Part shown: in pieces, positions 46,801-55,170 of the stretch
Numbering within the stretch: position 1 is the first letter of the stretch
How the letters are laid out: the number at the start of each line of letters is the position of its first letter
Assembly (NCBI GenBank): GCA_015039365.1
Contig: WION01000100.1
Span: 62,001-126,000, forward strand
Reading direction: 5' to 3'
DNA length: 64,000 nucleotides
From: Amanita rubescens
Lineage: Eukaryota > Basidiomycota > Agaricomycetes > Agaricales > Amanitaceae
The notes under the pieces: model-generated
The model's database searches: none
Seen by the model: only the letters and a program-made list of their open reading frames with translations
Told to the model about the DNA's origin: nothing
Position numbers and translations under genes: made by a program

Positions 46801-47914
46801 GGAATTCGTCCAATTGTTTTTGTTCTTCTGGGTTTAATGGGTATATTTTGCAATCCACCATTTTTGCTCCTGGTGTTAATTCAATCGCGTGGTCCCATGC
46901 CCTTCTCGGTGGTAATTGGTCGAATGTCTGTTTTTCGAATACTTCTTTGTAGTCGCGATAGACTTCCGGTACTATTTCCTTCCAGGTTCTCTCGATTTGG
47001 TTGGCTCCTGCAATATCAGTTGCAAAGTTTGATTTTGCTCGTACTTTTATCCAAGGGAGATCAACGTGTCGTATGAATTCGGGTCGATCAATATCAATAG
47101 CCAATATTTTATCTTCTTCCGGATTATATTGATCGATTTCATCTTCTGGTTCTCTGACCCATGATTCGTCGTAACATTCTCCTGGACATTTTGAGAACTT
47201 TATTTGGGCCTTTCTCCATTCGAGTTCTGGGTTATGATGTTCTAACCAATCATGTCCGAGGAATACGTCTTTCTTTCCAATATTTACCACCGCCAGTTCT
47301 AGTGTTTCTTCATGGTCGTAAATTCTCATCTTGATTGTAACCATGTCCGTTATCTTTCCTCCGACGTTTAACGTTCCGTCGGCATTGGTAGCGGTTATTG
47401 CTCGTGGTAGTTTGGTTGTGTTGATTTTATGTTCCTCGACGAATTGTTTAGATATCGCAGACATCATGCATCCGCTATCGATTAATGCTATGGTGTCGAA
47501 GCTTTCTTCTGTATCCAGGGTGGTGAGGATGATTCGTATGTCCATTTCCCGGTGTCCTGATGCTCCGATCCATTGCGGTTCTCTGAGTTTTCGCAGGTAC
47601 CAGATTGCTTCTTCTTCTTCGAGATCATTGATTTTATTGATTAATTCTTCATCAATTTGTTCTCTAAAGGTTTGGTGGGCAAATGTTCGTAATTGCGTAA
47701 CTCCTTGTTCCGGGTATTTCCATAATTGTCTTATCATCCATGCGGACGATGAATTTCTAAGTTTGCTTGTTTTGTCCCTTATCGACGTATTCCGAATCTT
47801 TCCTTCCTTTTGTTTCACCTCGTATATTATTGATTCAAGGGATACATATTCGGAAGGTACTAGAGATTCATAAATACATCGATCGGAGATCAACGAAGAG
47901 GGACTATCCTTCAT
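43826..47914 (-). CDS. Gypsy Pol polyprotein with chromodomain (1362 aa)
   Basis: Domains in order: aspartic protease (IALIDSGC, about residue 147), reverse transcriptase ([19 protein letters not shown] near 395; YMDD near 507), RNase H ([16 protein letters not shown] near 651), integrase zinc finger (H-H-C-C, ending CHQCQINK), integrase core ([29 protein letters not shown] as D-D-E) and a C-terminal chromodomain ([32 protein letters not shown]), then a Pro-rich tail. The chromodomain directs integration to modified histones in chromoviruses. The ATG overlaps the gag stop codon as ATGA (47914-47911), so translation could start by termination-reinitiation or frameshifting. Confidence 0.96.
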   Translation of the reverse strand: [1362 protein letters not shown]

Positions 47915-49248
47915 TGATCTTTCACAAAACCCAACTTCTCTTTCATTTCCGTCTTTTCTTCTTCGGTCATTGATCCGAAGTAATCTCCTACAGCTTGCCT
48001 TCTAATCACGGTTTTTCCTTTGCAGTATTTTGCGATGTGACCGATTTTTCCACAGTTATAACATTTAGGTGGAGGACGGGTTGTTGGGGTCTGGTCAACA
48101 TCCATTGCGTTTTCGTCTTTGACTTTAACCGTAATCGTTTCTTTTTTTGTTTGACTTGGCCCGGCTTGCGCATTTGTCCTTGTGACTTTGAATTCTCTTT
48201 TACCATAGTACCTTTCGGCTTCTCGGAACTGTTTTTCTATTTCCGTGGCCCTGGTGTACCATGCTTGGAGTTGTCCTGGTGCGCTACCGTCTCCCGGGTT
48301 TCCTAATTCGATTACCCTTCTGCCTACTCCGGTTTTAACACCTTTCTTGAACTGATCGATTAGTGCGATCTCGTCGAATCCCGAGAGTTGAGCCCATCCT
48401 TTAAACTCGATAATGTATTCTTCGATGGTTTTGTCTCCTTGTTTTAATTCTCGCAATTTCTTTATTGCTTCGTCTCTGGTTTCCGTTGTGAGGAAGTATT
48501 GTCTTGCTTCCTCTGCGAATGTGTTCCAGTTTACAAAGGGTGGTTTGTGAATGAAGACATATTCTTCCCATGCCGGATGTTCTGGAGTCGCTTCTTCTGC
48601 TGGTACCGTTGTGCATGCTTGGTAATGGGTACAGGTTCGTCCCGGGTAGGTATTTGCGAACCTGATCCTTTCTTCGTCGTTCTGGGCAATTTCTCCTATT
48701 TTTCCATTTGCCCAGTTTGATGCCCGGTTTCCTTTTCCTTTCCTGATCCGTTGGATTGCATACGTGACCCGTGCGATGTCATCCGTTAACCTTACTTGGA
48801 CGAAGTAATAATTCATCCTTCTGAGCCATGAGTCGATTTCCGCTGGTTCGCCTTCGTAATGTTCCGGTGGTTCTATCTTTAATTCCGGTGGTCGTGTCCT
48901 AAGTCTATCGGCGTCTCTATCGGCTCTTTCTGCGGCTCTTCTTTCTCGTCCGAGTTGTCTTTCAAACTCCTGTTGTTGTTCCTGTAACTGTCGTTGGAAA
49001 TTTTCGTTTTGTTGCCGTAGTTGTCCTATTACGTTTGCAATATTCGCTCCCATTGCTGCGGCAGCGATGGTTGCATCTTCAGTTTCCGTTGCGATAGTTT
49101 CCATTGTAGGTACGGCCGTTGCTGACATTGCTCCAGTGATATTTCCGTGTTCGTCGAAGGTTGGTTGGACAATCTGTATCCTATTTCGTCTCATGATATA
49201 AGTGAATCCTGCCAGCGCGATGGCGGTGAGCGCAGCTGGTAGGGCCAT
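47911..49248 (-). CDS. Gypsy Gag (445 aa)
   Basis: Starts with a hydrophobic segment (MALPAALTAIALAGFTYIM) followed by RRNR, unusual for Gag and possibly a membrane anchor. A coiled-coil-like Gln/Glu/Arg stretch (about residues 70-115) precedes the retrotransposon Gag core (PEHYEGEPAEIDSWLRRMNY ... RQYFLTTETRDEAIKKLREL). A zinc knuckle CYNCGKIGHIAKYC (C-X2-C-X4-H-X4-C) lies near residue 405-418. It forms the particle and binds RNA. Confidence 0.95.
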   Translation of the reverse strand: MALPAALTAIALAGFTYIMRRNRIQIVQPTFDEHGNITGAMSATAVPTMETIATETEDATIAAAAMGANIANVIGQLRQQNENFQRQLQEQQQEFERQLGRERRAAERADRDADRLRTRPPELKIEPPEHYEGEPAEIDSWLRRMNYYFVQVRLTDDIARVTYAIQRIRKGKGNRASNWANGKIGEIAQNDEERIRFANTYPGRTCTHYQACTTVPAEEATPEHPAWEEYVFIHKPPFVNWNTFAEEARQYFLTTETRDEAIKKLRELKQGDKTIEEYIIEFKGWAQLSGFDEIALIDQFKKGVKTGVGRRVIELGNPGDGSAPGQLQAWYTRATEIEKQFREAERYYGKREFKVTRTNAQAGPSQTKKETITVKVKDENAMDVDQTPTTRPPPKCYNCGKIGHIAKYCKGKTVIRRQAVGDYFGSMTEEEKTEMKEKLGFVKDQ

Positions 49249-49392
49249 GGTTTAGCGGGTGTTTGGGGTTGTGTATAGTTGTTGATGTACTTGTGCAATA
49301 TAAACTGCTACAAGGTAAAGGTATGTGAGGTGTGCTATCAGGGCGATAGCAAGGAAGATTCGTAGGAAATTCGTGGTGAGTGGTGTGAAGAA

Positions 49393-49405
49393 AAGCAACA
49401 AGCTT
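49393..49405 (-). other. Predicted self-priming site of the gypsy element
   Basis: Just inside the 5' LTR the RNA strand has AGCTTGTTGCTT, the exact complement of AAGCAACAAGCT within the LTR (RNA strand 49569-49558). This is the arrangement of the Tf1/sushi group, where the RNA 5' end primes reverse transcription. Confidence 0.75.
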
Positions 49406-49406
49406 A

Positions 49407-49712
49407 TGTCACGAGCCTTAGACAGGCTACACAACACAAGACTCAATCACTCTATAGCTACTGCCGACCGTGTCAAGCAGCGAGGGCGAATACAAGAACC
49501 GTCGAGGTTCAGGGCAAAGATTAAGAGGGTAGGCTCTGAGCTGTCCAAGGAAAGACTAGCTTGTTGCTTAGGGTATGTACTACAATATACGTTACTTATA
49601 TACTACTTGGGGCATAGGGTATGAGTCATACTATGTCATAGGGCGTAGGGTACATGAGTCAGTACATGCACGAAGCATGCGGCGTATCAAGGAGTAAAAC
49701 AGGGGCTTGACA
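49407..49712 (-). repeat. Gypsy 5' LTR (306 bp)
   Basis: Carries the predicted promoter and self-primer; ends TGTCA/TGACA. Confidence 0.95.
49595..49602 (-). promoter_or_regulatory. TATA box of the gypsy 5' LTR
   Basis: TATATAAG on the minus strand, 33 nt upstream of the predicted self-primer start (49569), the normal distance from a TATA box to the transcription start. Confidence 0.7.
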
Positions 49713-49717
49713 TAAAG
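49713..49717. repeat. Gypsy target-site duplication, right
   Basis: TAAAG, as at 43161-43165. Confidence 0.93.
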
Positions 49718-50689
49718 TGCGTCAATGCGAACAATGTTCGGCACTTAGCACGCCGAGATAGCGTTGTGATGTTCAACATACTTTGGGCGAGGTCCGAGCT
49801 CCTATGCTCGTTCAACCTGAACTTCAACTTCTGCCCCTTTTCAACCCGATTACCGTGTTCGCCCGAGGATAACATGTATGCGCCAACAAATTTTGTTCGA
49901 TAGGAGAATTGCGTAGAAATCAGGTTGGGTGATAGTATGGGTTTGAACGGGAGAGACTGGTAGAGTAGATGAGGTTTGAAAGCGAACCGTCGGACGTCCG
50001 GAAGATGGTTGAGACGAAGGTTTTGAAGGTATATTAGGTGTGAAAGGCTTGAGTATGTCGCGCGAGTTGCTTCCAAAAACGCTGAGATTGACTGAGGCAT
50101 CCGGTGAGCGTAGGGCTGCGGCCAAACTTTTGGGACAAAATCCACTTTTCTTAGCCCTAGGTCGGAAATGCGGAACGACAACTCACCAGACTCCCAACGA
50201 AGTGCAATAAACCTCCGACGGATCATCATCACAATTCATCCCGTCCTTCGGTTGCATATCACAGATTGAATGGCTCACAAGCCCCAACTTGAATCCTATC
50301 GTCAACTCAGCAATCCTAATCTCCCTCTCCAGGCAACGTCGCGCTGATCCAAGGCACCTCCTTCAGCGCCCTGGGAACATGATCAACCAATCTACGGATG
50401 CACCATCTCCTCCCTCAAATCCTTCGGCCTAAACAACTGCTGAGCCGAAATGACGCCCGGCCGCATCCCGGAGCAGACAAACTTGGGAACGTGTCCAAGA
50501 TCGCCCGTTCGCGTTGAAATCCACTTTGTGCCCAGGCGAATGTATGCATTAGCAACTTGGTATGAGTGTAGATGAGGAGAAACTGGGCTAAGTGAAAGTT
50601 CAGGTTTAAATGGGAGACATGAGAGCGGGGGTGAAAGGGAGAATGAGAGTCGAGACGGAAGTTTGAGGAGTTCCGAGTAGTAAGCGAGC
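49718..50689. other. No supported gene
   Basis: A Ser/Pro/Thr-rich minus-strand frame at 49850-50125 (MAAALRSPDASVNLSVFGSN) looks like low-complexity coding or chance. The rest has no recognisable content. Confidence 0.4.
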
Positions 50690-51123
50690 TACGCGTTCTT
50701 CATGGCGCTTTTGAGCATTCCAACGGCTCCATTCACGTCAGGCTCGATTAGTTCTTGATTATATGCATAAGTTATAGAAAAGGAGTGATGAGATTTGCGC
50801 ACCCTTTGGATCGTCGACGTTGTAATGGAACGGAGAAGCCGCATGTTGGATGGCATCTATACCCTTTACAGCATCATCAAACGCTCCTTCCTATGATAAC
50901 GTCAGGATATCGCGCCATAAATCATCTGCCAAACTCACTTTTGTGGTATCCTCAACGACAAGCTCAAAATTGTCCCACGTACGACTTGAACACATCTACT
51001 AGAAAAGCACTCTTTTCCCTTGACCGAACGGTACCATGAACAGAGCACCCTTGTTCAAGGAGGGTGCGATGAAGTCGTTCGCACCTGATACGAGTATTTT
51101 TGATCCTGGAGCTACGACGGGCA
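50690..51123 (-). pseudogene. Truncated copy of the reductase gene
   Basis: The minus strand starts PVVAPGSKILVSGAND, then after a deletion continues with KGALFMVPFGQGK and GAFDDAVKGI-like and DAIQHAASPFHY-like pieces in changing frames, matching exons 1-3 of the gene at 29728-31218. The Rossmann glycine motif is GANDF instead of GANGF, the segment after it is shortened, and the later exons are missing. It is a dead duplicate. Confidence 0.85.
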
Positions 51124-51379
51124 TGATGAGCTTATGCTGAGAAGACGGGGACGGAAAGCTTGGCGAGCCGCTGGCCCGAATCCGTCCGATCATCACGTTG
51201 GTTGATACTATAGGGGACAGGAGGCGACGCATACAGAATGGAAATGCGCGAGCGGCACAGGAAGTGAAGGCTGTATGACGAGGGTCTGGAAAGGCGAGGT
51301 CGGTAGCAGAGGAGATGTGGGTAGCGGAGGAGATGTGGGTAGCAGTATCTGCAAATGAAAGGCGAGATATGCGTTCATC

Positions 51380-51780
51380 GCCTCAGCTAGAGCGGCGTTC
51401 CGCAGACCTGTACCTTGACAGTGAATCTGAGCCATGTTGTGTGAGGGGGAAGTAAGGGGACGAATAGGGTTGAACAAAAAATTCCGAGTTGCGAGCGCTG
51501 GCGGCTATGTAGTGTCGGATGGAAGCTGCGAACATGATATGGTAAGTCGACCATCTCGGACCAGCCTTGGCGTCGTTTGATCTTGTCCCAGATAGATGAC
51601 GACGAGGAGAGGAAAAAGGAAGGGAGCGGCGGTTTTTACATGGGAAGAAGACGGTGTCCGCGGAGGTGGCAATAATGACGGGACTGGCAGGGACGGGAGA
51701 CATGAACAAGGGAGTTCTGGACTGGTAGAGATTGAGTTGGATTATTGAGAGGCAGAATCATTCCACAGCCGGCCGAGGTG
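51380..51780 (-). pseudogene. Diverged copy of the region upstream of the reductase
   Basis: About 51560-51760 matches 31665-31915, including the shared words TTGGCGTCGTTTGAT, GACGACGAGGAGAGGAA and ATTGAGAGGCAGAATC. Together with 50690-51123 it shows that a block with the reductase and its membrane-protein-like neighbour was copied and then decayed. Confidence 0.7.
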
Positions 51781-52318
51781 AGTTGATCGTCTCCGGGCCT
51801 AGAGTGGGCGTACTACTGTGTTCGAGCAGGCGGCGGCCTGAGCGTGTCTTGCATGCGTATGGTGGACTAGTGCATGGCTGAGAAGTTGAGACTGACGGCA
51901 CCATGGTCACGGTAGTATGTGCTCAGCTCAAGATCCGAAATGCGTTCCAGGTCTTTTTCCCAATGTAACAAAAACGATGAGTGGGTGGGGTACCCGAGTT
52001 GCCGAATGGAGAAGTTCGTTCTCACGCGCAGCCCCACGGTCACCCGACACACCGTTATCTCTTCGATCTTGAGCACACACACTCTGAACCTCACCTACAT
52101 CTAGTAAACTACATCATCTAACTCACCACTGTTCTCTGATTTCTTAATCCAGAAGCCAGACACATCATCCATTGCTCCTATCAAGTCCAGGACACTTCAA
52201 CTTGATAATTGATTCACACACTGGCTATCATTGCTTTTTTCCATCATCTCTGGTGTGCATTTCCTTTCCATCATACCCTCATCAGACAATGATCATAGGC
52301 TATAGCAGAACATCAGTC
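51781..52318. other. Upstream flank of the GTPase gene
   Basis: Composition turns AT-rich from about 52090. No frame with recognisable content; it should hold the GTPase promoter. Confidence 0.45.
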
Positions 52319-53478
52319 ATGGCAGCTACAACTAGTGCACCTTCTTTGAGTAGGCTAATTTATATGTCTCAGCATTGTTAATCCCTGATTGACACATATC
52401 AGATGCAGATGATCATGAGACACATGTTCAAGTACTCAGGGAACGCTATCTATGCCCACACTTTCGCATCCTTGTCATTGGAAGGGCTAATGCAGGCAAG
52501 ACAACCATCCTTGAGAAGGTTTGTGGTGTAGCAAAGGGGACAAAGACCAGCATATATGACAAGGATGGTATGTCAGTTGGACTTTGTGCTTCCTTTGACT
52601 GTCAAGTTTCTTGCAGGTAATCAGCTTGAACAGTCTGTGATTCATTTGGTGCCATCAATTGAGGTGAGCCAGATAATGATGTATAGATGTATCCATTCAC
52701 AATCAAGGATAACAGAGAGGCATGCATGATATTGAGCATCAAATTACATACCCTGGAAGTGACTTTATCTTCCATGACTCTATGGGTTTTGAATCTGGTT
52801 CAACTGATGAATTGGAGCTTGCTTGGAAGTTCATTGAAAAGAGGTCTGCAGAAACTGAGCTGAAGAATCAGTTGCATGCAATTTGGTATTTTGCATTTTC
52901 CCTTTACAGTACTGTCTGACCTGACTTCCTGTAGGTACTGTATACCCATGGACAGCCCTCGTCCCATTCTGCCCACAGAACTTGAATTCTTCAATAAAGG
53001 GACAGGCAGTGGTAAGTCCTTATCTTGTTGTTATCTGCTTTCCATTGGCCAAATTTCCACAAAATTCACCACAGTGCACTGACTAGTCCTTTACAGTTCC
53101 TTTGGTGGTTATATTCACTAAGTTTGATGGTCAAATAGCAAGTGAATTTGTCAACTTGACTGATTCAAAGGATGAAGATAAGTGGGAGAGAGCCAGGGAA
53201 ATTGCTGAAATCACTTTTCAGAAAGTTTATCTTCCTAAAGTTTTGGATGTCAAGTATCCTCCCAAGGCATATGTGCGATTGGAAGGTGAGAATGATGAGG
53301 ATTTCTTCCTGAAAAATGGCAGTAATGTCATTTCATAGACATGGATTTACCTGAGAAGAATTGTGCTGAATTAACTCAGCAAACTGCTGATGCAATAGAC
53401 AATGAAAGCATACATCAGCTGTTTGTTTCAACACAGATGAATAATCTTGGTCTTTGTATTAAATCTGCACTTTGGTGA
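52319..53478 (+). CDS. P-loop GTPase (fungal G-domain protein), at least 7 exons
   Basis: Exons: 52319-52349, 52403-52567, 52617-52663, 52716-52885, 52935-53011, 53097-53285, 53339-53478; 819 nt, 272 residues, all GT-AG and in phase. G1 is GRANAGKT, G3 is DSMG, G4 is TKFD in VIFTKFDGQ; the order matches the expanded small G-domain proteins of agaricomycetes, whose role is unknown. As read it ends TTTGG-TGA. If instead a GTGAAT donor at 53475 is used, the next exon (53523-53598, HALGCKDWTWDHGFLMVFSK, FPHFW) continues the typical C-terminus, but the junction codon is TGA. That could be a mutated CGA. Downstream lies the micro-exon chain. Confidence 0.82.
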
Positions 53479-54450
53479 ATGTCATATTCAAAATGTCACT
53501 CACTAACATTGACATTGCTCAGACATGCTCTGGGATGTAAAGATTGGACATGGGATCATGGCTTTCTCATGGTTTTTTCAAAATTTCCACATTTCTGGGT
53601 ATGTATTTTGTCAAACTACATATCACCATAGAAAGAATGCACAGAAATAGGTGGACAGGAAGGTAGGTGACCTTGGTCTGGAATGATAAATCTTTGCAAC
53701 AAGTGCATCAGGAGGTAAGTAACACTCTGATACCTTCACATGAAAACAAGATTAGTCATTGTTCAGATGGCCAATGAAGCACAGGTTAGTTGTTGCCATA
53801 TTCTTGGTGGCAGGATCTGATGATATTGATATCAGTGGGTAAGTGACATTGAACTAAGATAGATCTGATATATTGTCTCATGACAACAGTTTGTGAGTAA
53901 TGCTTTTTTTTGTGATCAGCAGGGTTGTCCCATAATCTACAGGAAGTGAGTGACATGACTCAATTTTGATTTGGGTAAATGATCCCATGGTGCATCATAT
54001 GACCAATAGGAAGTGAGTTAATCTATAATCATTGTAAGCAGACTTGTCAACCCAGTCTCTCATGGGCAGGGAGTGAGTGATACAGTGTGACTGCCTCACA
54101 CAACATTTGACCTGCTTAAAGAAAGTAAGCAACTTCATTGTGCAGCAGTTTATCAAACACAACCCAATGAACAATAGAAGGTTAGTGACATAATGTTATC
54201 TGAAAGATGGTCTCAACAAGCCTCATTGGATTAATAACAGAAAGTCAGTGAGATTTCCTTTCTGTCTGCTCATAAACATTACATGAGTCCCAAAATAACA
54301 GACAGTAAATATGTCTCCTTTTCAAACATTCATCACAAGCAATTACAAAACAAACAGGATGTATGTAATATTTTTGTGAGATATGAGCTCATCATATGCA
54401 ATACTTTAAAAGAGAGTCAGTGGGATTGTTTTCTTTCATTCAATTTTATT
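53479..54450 (+). other. Chain of one-codon micro-exons between short introns
   Basis: After FPHFW the sequence becomes a regular series acceptor-AG, 3 nt, GT-donor. Three-base exons: 53712 GAG, 53836 TGG, 53890 TTT, 53943 GAA, 54010 GAA, 54070 GGA, 54122 AAA, 54178 AAG, 54241 AAA, 54302 ACA, 54358 GAT, 54413 AGA, plus one of 18 nt at 53767-53784. Intervening introns have 49-64 nt and donors GTAAGT, GTGAGT, GTTAGT, GTCAGT, GTAAAT or GTATGT; several have TRAY-type branch sites. Joined they read EMANEAQWFEEGKKKTDR without a stop. The chain is cut by Copia-A at 54451. The junction just before 53712 (about 53599-53662) is unresolved. Confidence 0.6.
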
Positions 54451-55155
54451 TGTTGAACTTATAATATACGATATACATACGGTATATAGTAAATATAAGT
54501 GATATCATTAGTTTACACTAACTAATGTAATAACGCTCAGTTACTTACTCGTCTCTCAACCAATCATAATAGTGGATGATTGAGTGTGAGATAATATATT
54601 GACATGAGAATATATTCGACATATTCTCATACTCATCTACCAATCATAATTGTGGATGATTGATGATGAGAACATATTCTGACATGAGAATATCCTAGCG
54701 ATATTCTCATAAGATCATCCAATCATAATAGTGGAACTATTGATGATGTGAATATATGTTGACATAAGAATAGAAGACATATATACGTTATGGTTATCGA
54801 CCTATCACATTGAAGATTGATAATGTGATGAGTCAGTCAATATAATTGATGAGTCAAGTGCTGCGCAAAGCTATACATTGCTGTACAATAGCTGTGCATT
54901 GCTGTGGAATGACGCCTTATGAGTCAAATACCTTTGACTCACACTGATAAGACTCTTTGTACTTATTTGTAGTTTAGTAGTATATAAACTGTACTCTAGT
55001 AGCGTCAATCCCTATCCTATTATCCTCTCTACTGTCTACTGTTGAGCCCCAGCTCCAGTAAGCTCTTAACAACTCCACACCACACTCAGTAAGTAGTACA
55101 TTCTATGTACTAGACTGCGCTGCTCGCTAGGGACTTGTTACCCCTAGTTTCAACA
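54451..55155 (+). repeat. Copia-A copy 2 5' LTR (705 bp)
   Basis: TGTTGAAC...TTCAACA. Contains the three 80-bp repeats (about 54551-54771) and a hairpin near 54805-54832 (ATCACATT/AATGTGAT). Confidence 0.95.
54981..54988 (+). promoter_or_regulatory. TATA box of the Copia-A LTR
   Basis: TATATAAA, conserved in copy 1; transcription would start near 55010. Confidence 0.6.
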
Positions 55156-55170
55156 GGTTATGGGCCCCGA
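55156..55170 (+). other. Copia-A copy 2 primer-binding site
   Basis: GGTTATGGGCCCCGA directly after the LTR, as in copy 1 and Copia-B. Confidence 0.85.

Larger units (their letters stand above)
43166..49712 (-). mobile_element. Ty3/gypsy chromovirus, near-intact (6547 bp)
   Basis: Two 306-bp LTRs differ at two positions (43263/49504 and 43449/49690) and are flanked by a 5-bp duplication TAAAG. Minus-strand order: LTR, self-priming site, gag, pol with protease, reverse transcriptase, RNase H, integrase and chromodomain. Both frames are open, so the element may be active. Confidence 0.97.

Noticed and set aside
53785..53838. An exon GATCTGATGATATTGATATC between short introns
   Set aside because: It would need a 29-nt intron; the alternative with a 51-nt intron and TGG exon fits the chain.
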